Source of the DNA: Bin22 sp965207275
GTDB lineage: Bacteria; Chloroflexota; Dehalococcoidia; Lucifugimonadales; UBA3495
NCBI GenBank assembly: GCA_965207275.1
Contig: CBDBMH010000001.1
Location: forward strand, 1,116,001 to 1,180,000
Direction: 5' to 3'
Length of the DNA stretch: 64,000 bases
Positions 9,002-17,611 of this stretch are shown in pieces. A model generated the notes under the pieces. The model was not told where the DNA came from, did no database searches, and saw nothing but the letters and a program-made list of their open reading frames with translations. A program made the translations under genes and the position numbers. Every line of letters begins with the position of its first letter. Positions within the stretch are counted from its first letter, which is position 1.

Positions 9002-9688
9002 TTGCAGCCAGCAACCATTGAACTTAGAGACGTAACCAAGATATACCGCATGGGCAACATCGAAGTGGGCGCCCTGCGGGAAGTGTCGGTGTCCATTCAG
9101 GCCGGGGAAATGGTTGCCATCATGGGCGCTTCCGGCTCCGGCAAGTCCACCATGATGAACATCCTGGGCTGCCTGGACGTGCCCACCACCGGCGACTATT
9201 TGCTGGAAGGCGAAAACGTGGGGCAACTGGGCGACGACCGGCTGGCGGAAATTCGCAATCGGAAGATAGGGTTTGTTTTCCAGACCTACAACCTGTTGCC
9301 CCGGCTGACGGCCCTGGCCAACGTGGAATTGCCCCTGCTGTACGGCAACGGCCGTGAACGTCGGCGGAGGGCGATGACGGCCCTGAACCGGGTTGGCCTG
9401 GGCGACCGGACCGCCCACCGTCCCACCGAGCTTTCCGGCGGCCAGCAGCAGCGGGTGGGCATTGCCCGGGCCCTGGTCAAGGAACCGAGCATCGTGCTGG
9501 CCGACGAGCCAACGGGCAACCTGGACAGCCAGTCCACCCAGGAGGTGATGGCGATTCTGCAAGACCTGAACCGGCGGGAGGGCCTGACCGTCATCATCGT
9601 TACCCATGAGCCGGACATTGCCGCCGCCACCCGCCGGGTGATCACGATGCTGGACGGGCGGGTGGTCGACGACCGGAAGGCAGAATGA
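9002..9688 (+). CDS. ABC transporter ATP-binding protein, MacB/LolD type
   Basis: 228 residues, the usual size for the LolD/MacB ATPase class. Walker A GASGSGKST (residues 42-50), Q-loop in FVFQTYNLLPRLTALANVELPL, signature LSGGQQQRVGIARAL, Walker B IVLADEPTGNLD and switch His in VTHEPD are all intact. The start is a TTG at 9002. The stop overlaps the ATG of the next gene (ATGA at 9685-9688), so ATPase and permease are translationally coupled. With the adaptor upstream it forms a three-part exporter or mechanotransmission system; substrates of the class range from lipoproteins to peptides and macrolides. Confidence 0.93.
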   Translation: MQPATIELRDVTKIYRMGNIEVGALREVSVSIQAGEMVAIMGASGSGKSTMMNILGCLDVPTTGDYLLEGENVGQLGDDRLAEIRNRKIGFVFQTYNLLPRLTALANVELPLLYGNGRERRRRAMTALNRVGLGDRTAHRPTELSGGQQQRVGIARALVKEPSIVLADEPTGNLDSQSTQEVMAILQDLNRREGLTVIIVTHEPDIAAATRRVITMLDGRVVDDRKAE

Positions 9689-10935
9689 ACCCCATCGTAA
9701 CCTTTCGCATATCCATGGCATCGCTGGGCGCCAACAAACTGCGGTCCGGCCTGACCCTGCTGGGCATCGTCATCGGCGTGTCGGCGGTCATATCACTGAT
9801 GGCCATCGGCCAGGGCGTGCAGCAGTCCATCACGTCGCGAATTGAATCCCTGGGCACCAACCTGCTCTTCGTCCAGCCTGGAGAATCGATGCAGCCGGGA
9901 GGACTGGGGGGTGGGGCTGGCAGCGCTTCCACTCTCACCCTGGAGGACGCCTATGCCCTGGAGGACCCAATGTTTGCCCCGGCGGTGAAAGCCGTAGCCC
10001 CGGAAATTCGCGCCAGCGGCCAGGTTACGGCGGGGCGCAATAACACCTTCGCCCAGGTTATCGGGGTCACTCCAGAGTACTCGGAGGTGAGGAACTCCCC
10101 TGTTGAGGAGGGGGGCTTCATCTCTGAGGGTCACCTGAACAACTACTCTCAGGTCGCCGTATTGGGCCAGACCATCAAGGAAACACTGTTCGGCAATCGG
10201 GACCCGCTGGGCCAGCCCATACGGATCAATGGCCGCCAGTTTGAAGTCATCGGCACACTGGAGAGCAAGGGCGGCGGCTTTTTCGGCAGCCAGGACAGCC
10301 AGATTCTGGTGCCAATAACTACCGCCTACTACCGGGTCAGCTCCAACCGCACCGCCCACGGGGAGATCAGTGTCGATTCCATCAATGTGCAGATGCCCGA
10401 TATTGAGACGATGGATTCGGGGATGCGCCAGGTAGCGACGGTGCTGCGCCTGCGGCACCACATCATCGGCGAGGACGACTTCATCATCACCAGCCAACGG
10501 GATACCATCGAAACCCTGGAAGAGACCACCAATACTTTCGTCCTGTTCCTGGGGGCCATCGCGGGCATATCCCTGCTGGTGGGCGGCATTGGCATCATGA
10601 ATATCATGCTCGTTTCGGTAACCGAACGCACCCGGGAAATCGGCATCCGCAAGGCAATGGGAGCCAAGCGACGGGACATACTGCTCCAGTTCATGTCCGA
10701 AGCCACCCTGTTGAGTCTGGGCGGAGGCGCGGTAGGGGTCCTGGCGGGAGCATCGGTGGCGCGGCTGTTGAATGGCCGCCCCCTGCTGGGGAATAGTCCA
10801 ATGGAGACATCCTTTAGTTGGGACATCGCACTGTTGGCCCTGGGAGTATCCGCGGTAATCGGCCTATTCTTCGGCATCTACCCGGCCATGCGGGCGGCCA
10901 GCCTTCACCCCATCGACGCCCTGAGGTACGAATAA
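9685..10935 (+). CDS. MacB-like ABC transporter permease (FtsX/MacB_PCD)
   Basis: 416 residues. The first membrane helix (about residues 18-40, LRSGLTLLGIVIGVSAVISLMAIGQG) is the MacB/FtsX signature start. A periplasmic domain of about 230 residues follows (MacB_PCD type), then three C-terminal helices; the segment VSVTERTREIGIRKAMGAKRRDIL, shown here only as its parts TERTREIGIRKAMGA and KRRDIL, is the coupling motif that contacts the ATPase. The final helix leads to YPAMRAASLHPIDALRYE, a normal family ending. Translationally coupled to the ATPase. The ten-base gap to the next gene suggests that gene belongs to the same transcript. Confidence 0.93.
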   Translation: MNPIVTFRISMASLGANKLRSGLTLLGIVIGVSAVISLMAIGQGVQQSITSRIESLGTNLLFVQPGESMQPGGLGGGAGSASTLTLEDAYALEDPMFAPAVKAVAPEIRASGQVTAGRNNTFAQVIGVTPEYSEVRNSPVEEGGFISEGHLNNYSQVAVLGQTIKETLFGNRDPLGQPIRINGRQFEVIGTLESKGGGFFGSQDSQILVPITTAYYRVSSNRTAHGEISVDSINVQMPDIETMDSGMRQVATVLRLRHHIIGEDDFIITSQRDTIETLEETTNTFVLFLGAIAGISLLVGGIGIMNIMLVSVTERTREIGIRKAMGAKRRDILLQFMSEATLLSLGGGAVGVLAGASVARLLNGRPLLGNSPMETSFSWDIALLALGVSAVIGLFFGIYPAMRAASLHPIDALRYE

Positions 10936-10945
10936 GAGAGGCATA

Positions 10946-11659
10946 ATGAACAGGGCTTTTGTCATGCTCCTGGTCCTGGTTATTTTCCTGGGCGCCGGGT
11001 TCGGCGGCTCCTTCGTGGGAGGGGTCATTTACGGGCAGAACCTGGCGGAGAATACCGAGGATGATCTGTCCCCGAGGCTGGGGGCCGGGGGGCAAATCCC
11101 CGGAGGAGGTCAGGACGCCAATGTTGGGCAGCGAGGCCAGGGCCGACAGGGTCAGGGCGGGGGCCCAACAACGCAGGGACAGGGTGGTCCGGTGGAGGCA
11201 CGACAAGGTGAAAGCGCAGGTGATGCCGGCGCCGCCACCGAAGGCCGGGGCCGGGGCCGGAGCCTTGCCGCCGCCCAGACTGGCGGCGATGGTAGTGGCG
11301 TCAGCTCAACTCCCGCGGCACTCTCGACCGAGTCGGGCAGAGCTGCGGAAGGTACTGCCCAGGGCAATGCTAACCGTGGTGGTGCAGTTGGTACGGTGCA
11401 GGTGTTGGAAGGAGATGTGCTGACGGTGGCATCGCCAAGGGGAGAATTGGCGATAACGCTATCGGAGGTCACCAGGTTTTTCCAGGTGAGTGAAACCGGA
11501 AGGGAATCACTGGCTGCGGAAAGCCGGGTGCGGGTACTCGGCTCACGGAATCCGGAAGGCGGCATAGCGGCCCAGTCGGTAACAATTGTGCCGGAAGGTC
11601 TGGAGGACCTGTTCGGGGGCGGCGGCCCCGGCGGGAGGCAGCGGGGGCAGGCCCGTTAG
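10946..11659 (+). CDS. membrane-anchored protein with Gln/Gly-rich linker, DUF5666-like end
   Basis: 237 residues. An N-terminal hydrophobic helix (about residues 5-28, with FGGSFVGGVIYG) is followed by a low-complexity linker of about 110 residues dominated by Gly, Gln, Arg and Ala. A small beta-rich domain (about residues 148-215: GTVQVLEGDVLTVASPRGELAITLSEVTRFF, cited here as GTVQVLEGDVLTVASP plus GELAITLSEVTRFF) resembles DUF5666/OB-like domains that occur in extracytoplasmic proteins. The tail is again Gly/Arg-rich. It is the last gene of the signalling/efflux cluster, 10 bases behind the permease. Probably an accessory envelope protein; no enzymatic motif is visible. Confidence 0.65.
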   Translation: MNRAFVMLLVLVIFLGAGFGGSFVGGVIYGQNLAENTEDDLSPRLGAGGQIPGGGQDANVGQRGQGRQGQGGGPTTQGQGGPVEARQGESAGDAGAATEGRGRGRSLAAAQTGGDGSGVSSTPAALSTESGRAAEGTAQGNANRGGAVGTVQVLEGDVLTVASPRGELAITLSEVTRFFQVSETGRESLAAESRVRVLGSRNPEGGIAAQSVTIVPEGLEDLFGGGGPGGRQRGQAR

Positions 11660-11673
11660 CGTAAAGGAATAGC

Positions 11674-12252
11674 TCAGGAATTGCCCGTACCGTTCTCCAC
11701 GGAGGCTTCGCCGGTTCCCGGGGGCAGGGCTGGCGGGCGTTGGTCCATGGGCTTGCGGCCAGTTGTCAAACGCTCCTGGTCCATGGCGCTGGTGGGGTTC
11801 TGCAGGCGACGTATCCGCCTATCTATTTCTTCGCTGACGTACACGGGAGGAATATCGCGGTCCAGCGTGGCATTTAATTTTGCGACCATACCCTCTGTGA
11901 TGTCCAAGATTTGCCTAACGTCTATGGAAATAAACTCGTGGTGATAGAAATCGTAGTGGGCTTGCCTAGCTGCTGAGTATCCGGCCAGAATACTATGATC
12001 TCCCTCCTCTTCAGTGACAACCGAGGCCGCTTCCCATAATTTCCAGTCGGCGTCGTTGAACCACCTTCGCTTTTCCGCCACGGCCTTGATGGCGTAGGCC
12101 GCCGCGCCCCAGACCTTGTTGGAAGCCTGCAGCAAGTCTTCCCTCGCCAATTCCTCCCGTGCCTGCCGGAGAAAGTTGTGGCTGATCTCTATGTTGCGGG
12201 CCGCCTCCTCGTCGGGCGACGGACCGGGCGCTGTATCCAGGGGCAACACCAT
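11674..12252 (-). CDS. PaREP1/HEPN-like helical protein
   Basis: 192 residues, all-helical. The centre (EISHNFLRQAREELAREDL, then QASNKVWGAAAYAIKAVAEK) matches the pattern of PaREP1/PaREP8-type proteins, relatives of the HEPN superfamily, in which a helix pair carries A-[SA]-x-K-x-W-G-[AS]-[AS]. A canonical HEPN RxxxxH nuclease motif is not obvious, so RNase activity is not claimed. ATG at 12252 is preferred over an open extension to 12339 because the extension has no family similarity. It converges with the efflux cluster (15 bp from its last stop). The Pro-rich C-terminus (about 40 residues) is probably disordered. Confidence 0.6.
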   Translation of the reverse strand: MVLPLDTAPGPSPDEEAARNIEISHNFLRQAREELAREDLLQASNKVWGAAAYAIKAVAEKRRWFNDADWKLWEAASVVTEEEGDHSILAGYSAARQAHYDFYHHEFISIDVRQILDITEGMVAKLNATLDRDIPPVYVSEEIDRRIRRLQNPTSAMDQERLTTGRKPMDQRPPALPPGTGEASVENGTGNS

Positions 12253-12346
12253 TTCTGACCCTCGGTGGCTTTGGGCCAGTGTAGCACGACAGCTTGCCAC
12301 TGTCGTTACATCGGTATGCGCTGTAAATGTTAGTGGCAAAGGAAAG

Positions 12347-12369
12347 GGGGCGGGTTTGGGGCCCGCCCC
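12347..12369 (-). terminator. GC-rich hairpin behind the DsbA-like gene
   Basis: Perfect 8-bp stem GGGGCGGG / CCCGCCCC with a short loop, 30 bases behind the stop of the minus-strand DsbA-like gene. The T tract on that strand is weak (CCTTTCC), so termination may be partial. The same hairpin type closes several other genes in this window. Confidence 0.55.
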
Positions 12370-12398
12370 GTAAAATGGCCGAAGGAAAAGAGGGTAAG

Positions 12399-13007
12399 TT
12401 ACTTTGCCCCGCCCTCAATCATGGCGGTCATCTCTTCCACGCTCTTGTCGCCGAAGTCCGGGTCGCCGCCGTTCACGCGGTAGGTGGGGGTGCCGAAGAC
12501 GCCCAGGTCCTTGGCCGCCTGGTGTTCCCCCATCACATAGTCACGGTATTGGCCCGAATCCAGGACTGTGCCAAGCTCCCCCGCATCAAGGCCGCATTCT
12601 GCGGCGATGTTCAGCAGCACTTCCCGGCTGCCCAGGTCCACTCCGTCCTCCCAGTACGCTCTGGCTGCGGCGTGGTGGAATTCGCCGTCCAGGCCCTGGT
12701 CCCTGGCGAAGGCGGTGGCCTCATGGGCCAGGTTGGTGTTGGGGCTGAGGCCGGGCCGGCGCATGACGATGCTCGCCTCCCGGGCCCGTTCCTTCCAGGC
12801 GTCGTTTAGTTCCGTCTCGGTCTCGCCTTCCCGCAGGGGACGGGGTTCGCCTTCAATGGGACGCTCCGGGGCGAGCAGGTAGGGACGGCGGTCGATCACC
12901 GCGCCCGTGGCTTCCGCTGCCTTGTCCAGCCTGACCAGGCCGACATAGCACCAGGGTCAAGTATAGTCGTACCAGACGACGACGTTGGTTTCGTTGCTGG
13001 TGGTCAT
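12399..13007 (-). CDS. DsbA/FrnE-family oxidoreductase with in-frame UGA (Sec) at the active site
   Basis: Read through the TGA at 12957-12959, this is a 202-residue thioredoxin-fold protein of the DsbA/FrnE class. The start ATG at 13007 gives VVVWYDYT-U17-PWCYVGLVRLD, in which the UGA codon stands at the first Cys of the family's C-P-W-C motif; Cys20 remains. The helical insert follows, and the cis-proline loop GVFGTPTYRVNG appears near the C-terminus at the expected place. The total length fits the family (about 200-215). Without read-through only a 16-residue peptide or a fragment lacking the active site would result. A SECIS-like hairpin lies 11 bases after the UGA. Sec-Cys redox pairs are known in thioredoxin-fold proteins. 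It lies 67 bp downstream of the multicopper oxidase gene and is likely co-transcribed. A simple nonsense mutation is the alternative. Confidence 0.82.
12923..12945 (-). promoter_or_regulatory. SECIS-like hairpin of the DsbA-like gene
   Basis: In the mRNA the stem is UGUC-GGCCU / AGGCU-GACA, nine pairs (one G-U) with a single bulged G, closed by the tetraloop GGUC. The stem starts 11 nt after the UGA and the loop lies 20 nt after it, within the spacing of bacterial SECIS elements; E. coli fdhF also shows GGUC at the apex. Function inferred. Confidence 0.7.
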
Positions 13008-13074
13008 TACTTACCCCCCCAAAGTGTAATTTGCCGCTATTGTAGCACGGCGTCGGTTCTGGCAGGCCGCCAGG

Positions 13075-14577
13075 TTACTCGCCGATGACGAGGAATTGCC
13101 CCATCATGCCCAGGTCTTCGTGGTCAAGAATATGGCAATGGAACATATAAGGAATTTCTTGGGCGGTATAGGTATCGAACCGGGCGGCGATTACGACCTC
13201 GCGACCCCCATTCACCCACACGGAGTCCTCCCAACCCGATTCCTCCGGCAGCGGCGGTTCGCCATTGATGGACAATATCTGGAACCGAGTCTGGTGGGGG
13301 TGGAACACGTGCTGGCCGTCGCCGCTGATGATAGTCCAGCGCTCGGTATCTCCCAGTTTCACCACTTGGTCAATCCTCTGCATGTCCATTTGGACACCGT
13401 TGATTGACCAGGTTGGGGAAAACTCCCAGAAGTTGCGTGAATCTCTCATTCGAAAGGTCCGATCCACCGTTATCTCCGAGTCGGAGATTCGTTCAATGAC
13501 GGCGAGCTGGTCCGGGACGGGGCCTGTACCGGACACTGAACCGTTCGGGCGGAGCTCCAGCACCGGGCCAAGGGTTTCATCGACCAGGGCAACGGGGGAC
13601 TCACCTACATCGACGATGATCTCTTCCCGGTCTCCGGGGGCAAGTACGGTCCGGTCAAGCAAAACGGGACTGGGCAGGTATCCCCCGTCGGAGGCGACCT
13701 TGGTCATACTGGCCCCTTCGACGCTGAGGTGGTAAATTCGGGCTTGGCTGCCGTTCAACAGCCGGAGCCGCACCAACCCTTCAGGCACTTCAACGTAGGG
13801 ATTGATGGCGCCGTTCACCGTCAGCGTGCCATATAGCTTTCCGTTATTGCCCGGGTCAATGGCGAAGTCGAGCTGGCCATCATCAGTGAAGTCCCGGTCC
13901 TGGATGATGACCGGAATATCGTCAACACCGTAGTCTGCTGGCAGCGCGGTGGCGGCGGGGTTAGCGTCTTCGATGATTATCAGTCCGGCGGCGCCGCGGA
14001 AGACGTGCTCGGCTGTGTAGCCGTGGGCGTGGGGGTGATACCAGAGAGTGGCCGCCGGCTGGATAACGTCGAAGTCGGCTACCCATGTTGTGCCTGGCTG
14101 AATGGGACTATGTGGGCCGCCGTCGTCCTCGGCTGGGACGTCGGCGCCGTGCCAGTGGGTCGTCGTCACCTCATGCAACTCGTTAGCGACGTTGATGACT
14201 ACGGAGTCTCCCGTTCTGAGACGAAGTGTGGGTCCAAGCACAGGCATACCGTTGTAGGAATAGGTGTCGGTCAGGGCTGTCTGACGGTAGTCGTGGCGCG
14301 ACTGTCCGATTCTGAGATCATAATGCGCAATCCCTTCCCGGTCATGGCTCGGATTGAGCAAGTCCGGTATCGGTAGCGGCGTAACCGCGGGCGCTTCAAC
14401 CGGTGTGCCCGCCGGTGTCTGCTCGTCCGCAAATCCACAACTGGCCAACGAGGCGACCACCACCAGAGCGCCGATTGCTGCGATTACTCCGGCAATGGCG
14501 CGAATGCGGTGGCTACGGTCAGTCGCCAACAAGCGGTCGGATAAACGTCTTACACGGTCAGATCGATCAGGTCTCAC
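13075..14577 (-). CDS. multicopper oxidase, probable lipoprotein
   Basis: 500 residues. N-terminal hydrophobic segment (about 28-46) ending LASC47 suggests a lipoprotein signal. All copper ligand motifs are present: H141-W-H143-G, H181-P-H-A-H-G, HPHQTRF near residue 425, and HCHILDHEDLGMM (480-491), where Cys481 is the type 1 ligand and Met491 its axial ligand. Family members (CueO, bilirubin oxidase, spore-coat laccase types) oxidise metals or phenols with reduction of oxygen to water outside the cytoplasm. A copper-resistance role is possible but no Met-rich insert is evident. The start GTG at 14577 has GAGAGG and AAGGAG close upstream. The DsbA-like gene follows, which might help disulfide or Cys handling. 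Confidence 0.92.
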   Translation of the reverse strand: MRPDRSDRVRRLSDRLLATDRSHRIRAIAGVIAAIGALVVVASLASCGFADEQTPAGTPVEAPAVTPLPIPDLLNPSHDREGIAHYDLRIGQSRHDYRQTALTDTYSYNGMPVLGPTLRLRTGDSVVINVANELHEVTTTHWHGADVPAEDDGGPHSPIQPGTTWVADFDVIQPAATLWYHPHAHGYTAEHVFRGAAGLIIIEDANPAATALPADYGVDDIPVIIQDRDFTDDGQLDFAIDPGNNGKLYGTLTVNGAINPYVEVPEGLVRLRLLNGSQARIYHLSVEGASMTKVASDGGYLPSPVLLDRTVLAPGDREEIIVDVGESPVALVDETLGPVLELRPNGSVSGTGPVPDQLAVIERISDSEITVDRTFRMRDSRNFWEFSPTWSINGVQMDMQRIDQVVKLGDTERWTIISGDGQHVFHPHQTRFQILSINGEPPLPEESGWEDSVWVNGGREVVIAARFDTYTAQEIPYMFHCHILDHEDLGMMGQFLVIGE

Positions 14578-14786
14578 TCCTTACCTCTCGTTACGGGGAA
14601 TCAGGGGCTTTCGCCAAAGGTGGATTGTAAGCCGGAACTGTCAAAAAATCTTGAAGCCGCAGTTTCGCCGTGCTGCCGCATTAGGCCAATATCGCCAGCC
14701 ACGTTATAATGACGGCGCGGTTCCGGCGGCCCATCTGTTGGAATTACCGGCCCCGCACAATTCTGGCAGACAACAAGGAGGCCAAT

Positions 14787-15806
14787 ATGCCGTTCGGAGG
14801 CAATGACTGGCTGGCTTTAACCCAGGAAGAGACCCTTGAACCCGATCTCCCTATAATCGACCCCCACCACCACTTCTGGGACAAGCGGTCGGAGCGCATC
14901 CCGTACCAGAGGTACCTGCTCCAGGAACTGGCCGACGACATCAACTGTGGCCACAACGTAAGTTCCACCGTGTTCATCGAGGCCCGGGCCATGTACCGGG
15001 CTGATGGTCCGGCAGAAATGCGTCCCATAGGTGAGGTAGAGTTTGTGCAGGGCATGAACGCGGCCAGCGCCAGTGGCCTGTACGGTCCCGCCCGGACTGC
15101 GGCGGCCATCATCGGGCACGCCAACCTGAACCTGGGCGACGCGGTGGAAGGTGTGCTGGACGCTCTTCACGATGCCAGCCCATACCATTTCCGGGGTATC
15201 CGGCACTCGGTAACCTGGGACCCGCATCCTGAGGTGGAAAACACTGCGGCCCACAACATGCCGGGCCAACTGTCCAGCGACAAGTTCCGGGAGGGGGCGC
15301 GGGTGCTGGCCTCCAAGGGTCTCACCCTGGAGGGCTGGCTTTATTTCCCCCAGCTCCAGGAGATGGCCGACTTCGCGAAAGTGATGCCCGACCTGACCAT
15401 TATCCTGAACCACATTGGCGGACTGATACGGGTGGGCCCCTACGCGGGTCGGGACGACGTGATGGATACCTGGCGCCAGGGCATCGCCGCCGTGGCCCAG
15501 TGCCCCAACGTGGTCTGCAAACTGGGCGGCATCGGAATGCCCCGCACCGGTTTCGACTGGCACCTGCGGGACAAGCCCATCGGTTCCGAGGAACTGGCCA
15601 GCGACATGGCGCCGTTGATCAACTACTGCATCGAGCACTTCGGCCCCAACCGCTGCATGTTCGAAAGTAACTTCCCGGTAGACAAGGTTTCCTACTCCCA
15701 TCACATCCTGTACAACGCCTTCAAGCGGCTGTCCGCAGGCTATTCTGCCAGCGAACGAGCGGATATGTTCTATGGCACTGCCGCCAGGGCGTATCACATA
15801 GAGTAA
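14787..15806 (+). CDS. amidohydrolase-family metal-dependent hydrolase (COG3618 type)
   Basis: 339 residues, TIM-barrel amidohydrolase_2 class. The N-terminal metal site is D-P-H-H-H-F-W (residues 25-31), typical of the lactone-hydrolysing COG3618 branch; further signature parts are FRGIRHSVTWDP, LEGWLYFPQ, ILNHIGG (His ligand) and FESNFPVDK (catalytic Asp). Related proteins hydrolyse lactones or decarboxylate ring acids; the exact substrate is not known. ATG 14787 has an AAGGAG eight bases upstream, so an open extension to 14709 is not used. It diverges from the multicopper oxidase gene and converges with dapA, sharing with it a bidirectional terminator. Confidence 0.88.
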   Translation: MPFGGNDWLALTQEETLEPDLPIIDPHHHFWDKRSERIPYQRYLLQELADDINCGHNVSSTVFIEARAMYRADGPAEMRPIGEVEFVQGMNAASASGLYGPARTAAAIIGHANLNLGDAVEGVLDALHDASPYHFRGIRHSVTWDPHPEVENTAAHNMPGQLSSDKFREGARVLASKGLTLEGWLYFPQLQEMADFAKVMPDLTIILNHIGGLIRVGPYAGRDDVMDTWRQGIAAVAQCPNVVCKLGGIGMPRTGFDWHLRDKPIGSEELASDMAPLINYCIEHFGPNRCMFESNFPVDKVSYSHHILYNAFKRLSAGYSASERADMFYGTAARAYHIE

Positions 15807-15826
15807 GCGCAAACCGGTACGAAAGG

Positions 15827-15857
15827 TTCAGGGGCGGGTTTCACACCCGCCCCTGAA
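15827..15857. terminator. bidirectional hairpin between amidohydrolase and dapA
   Basis: 13-bp perfect stem TTCAGGGGCGGGT / ACCCGCCCCTGAA with a 5-base loop, lying between two convergent genes. It can serve both strands. Confidence 0.75.
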
Positions 15858-15888
15858 GTGTTCTTGACCGCTTGCGCTGTCGCTGCCC

Positions 15889-16785
15889 CTACGCCAGCGC
15901 CTGAATATCCATATCGTATCGGGACAGCACCTCTTCTATCTGGGCTGCCGATTTCTCGTCCGCCGGTATCAGCGGCAGGCGGGGGGTTCCCACGTTGAAT
16001 CCCAGGTGGTTCAGCCCGTGCTTCACCGGTATGGGATTGGAGACGATGAACAGCACCTTGAAAATTTCCAGCAGGCGGCGGTGCTCGGCGGCAGCCTGCT
16101 CAACTTCTCCCTCCAGCAGCAGCCCCATCATCTGCTTGATCTGGTTGCCCACCAGGTGGGAGGCCACGCTGACCACACCGTAACCGCCGGTAGCCATGAT
16201 GTAGAAAGTCTCGTTGTCGTTGCCGCTCCAGACGCGGAAACCGTCCCGCGATCCGTCAATGATGCGGGTAATCTGGTCCATGTCGCTGCCCGCTTCCTTG
16301 ACCCCAACGATGTTGTCCACGTGGCTCAGGCGAATGGTGGTGTCGTGGGACATGTTCAAGCTGGTGCGGCTGGTCACGTTGTAAAGCATGCAGGGCAGGT
16401 TGACGTGGGCGGCAATAGTCTTGAAGTGCTGGTACAGCCCTTCCTGGGGCGGCTTGTTGTAGTAGGGGACCACCAGCAGCAGGCCGTCCACGCCGGCCTT
16501 CTCCGCCTCCATGCTCAGCTCGATGCTCTCCGCGGTGCTGTAGTTGCCCGTACCGGCGACGACGGCGCCCCGGTCGCCCACGGCGTCCTTGATTTCGCCG
16601 TACAGGCGTATCTTCTCTTCGGTGGTGAGGGTAGGGGACTCGCCGGTGGTGCCGGACACGATGACGCCGTCGCTACCCGAATCCAGCAGCGCGTTGGCAA
16701 GACGCTTGGCCTGGTCATAGTCCACTCGTCCCTCGTCATCAAAGGGAGTTACCATAGCCGTGATCAGTCTGCCTATCTCCGTCAT
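15889..16785 (-). CDS. dapA: 4-hydroxy-tetrahydrodipicolinate synthase family (DapA)
   Basis: 298 residues, the normal length for DapA. It condenses pyruvate with aspartate semialdehyde in lysine/diaminopimelate synthesis. Key residues: Schiff-base Lys163 in VGVKEAG, catalytic Tyr135 in YNVTSR, Thr46/Thr47 in SGTTGES (which normally complete the proton relay), and Arg140 for substrate carboxylate binding. The N-terminal GRLITAMVTPFDDEG is the classic family start. Other members of the fold (N-acetylneuraminate lyase, KDG aldolase) are excluded fairly well by GTTGE plus the Arg at 140. No other lysine-pathway gene is nearby. ATG 16785 has GAGGAGGG upstream on the coding strand. Confidence 0.92.
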   Translation of the reverse strand: MTEIGRLITAMVTPFDDEGRVDYDQAKRLANALLDSGSDGVIVSGTTGESPTLTTEEKIRLYGEIKDAVGDRGAVVAGTGNYSTAESIELSMEAEKAGVDGLLLVVPYYNKPPQEGLYQHFKTIAAHVNLPCMLYNVTSRTSLNMSHDTTIRLSHVDNIVGVKEAGSDMDQITRIIDGSRDGFRVWSGNDNETFYIMATGGYGVVSVASHLVGNQIKQMMGLLLEGEVEQAAAEHRRLLEIFKVLFIVSNPIPVKHGLNHLGFNVGTPRLPLIPADEKSAAQIEEVLSRYDMDIQALA

Positions 16786-16858
16786 GCTGACCCTCCTCGT
16801 AAGATTTTGCGGTCATTATACACGGTGTTGGGGGGTTTTGCCTGGGGTGGCGTTGCCC

Positions 16859-17611
16859 CTAGTGGCCATGGGAGTGGCCTTCGCCGTGGTCGTGGTCGTG
16901 TCCCCCTTCGCCATGGCGATCGGCCGTTTCTTCCTCAAAAGTGAAGGTGTCAGGGTAGGCAAAGGCGGCGAATGCCGCGACCGTGTCCCTGAAACCCGGA
17001 TCGGCCACATAGAAGGAGTAGCCTTCCCGCAACACGAAAATGTGATGCGGGATGTGGGCCGTGTCATGCACCATGTGCAGGCCGGCTAGATCCGGGTTTT
17101 CCACGATACTTTCTATGGAATGGGCGATAATCAGGTCAGGCTCATGGTCGACAACCAACGTCGGACTGATTTCCTGGTGTCCCTCGTGGGTGGCGATGTT
17201 GTCCATCTTTAGCAGTTTGAATACTTCGTCAATCGTCGTGTTTTTCCCGGGCGCCCGCCAGTCCTCGCTGTGAAAATAGGCCGTGTACACCGGCCTGATC
17301 TCCTTCATCTTCTCGCTTATTTCCGGGAATACGGAATCCAACAAACTGGCGCCACCTTCAGCTCCTTCCGGCGGCGACTCTTGCATGGCCGCAATGGTCG
17401 GTGTCACAGTGGGTTCCGGGGTTGCTGTGGGGATGGGCAGGGGAGTCGCCGTGGGAGCAGGCGTGAGAGTTGGTGAGAGAGTCGCCGTGGGTTGAGGCGC
17501 AGGCGTAAGGGTTGGCGGGGCAGTGGCCGTGGGCGCCCGTGTCGGTTCGGCAGCGCTGCCGCAGGCAATCGACAGCAGCAGCACAACCCCAATAGCCAGG
17601 TAATTGCTCAT
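16859..17611 (-). CDS. lipoprotein, TroA/BtuF-like metal-binding domain, His-rich tail
   Basis: 250 residues. Lipobox LSIAC17 after a short hydrophobic segment, then a Thr/Pro/Ala-rich linker (residues 20-75) of the type common in Chloroflexota lipoproteins. The C-terminal half (TTIDEVFKLLKMDNIATHEGHQ, cited as TTIDEVFKLLKMDN and EGHQEISPT, then DLIIAHSIESIVENPDL) resembles periplasmic binding proteins of the helical-backbone metal-receptor superfamily. The last 18 residues are almost only His, Gly, Glu and Asp, a likely metal-capturing tail as in zinc-binding ZnuA/AdcA proteins. The domain is only about 130 residues, roughly half of a full binding protein, so it may be a single lobe. No transporter genes are adjacent. 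Confidence 0.7.
   Translation of the reverse strand: MSNYLAIGVVLLLSIACGSAAEPTRAPTATAPPTLTPAPQPTATLSPTLTPAPTATPLPIPTATPEPTVTPTIAAMQESPPEGAEGGASLLDSVFPEISEKMKEIRPVYTAYFHSEDWRAPGKNTTIDEVFKLLKMDNIATHEGHQEISPTLVVDHEPDLIIAHSIESIVENPDLAGLHMVHDTAHIPHHIFVLREGYSFYVADPGFRDTVAAFAAFAYPDTFTFEEETADRHGEGGHDHDHGEGHSHGH

Noticed and set aside
12399..12899. A shorter DsbA-like gene starting at the GTG at 12899
   Set aside because: It would lack the whole active site and the first strand; the upstream frame has a better start and the proper motif across the TGA.
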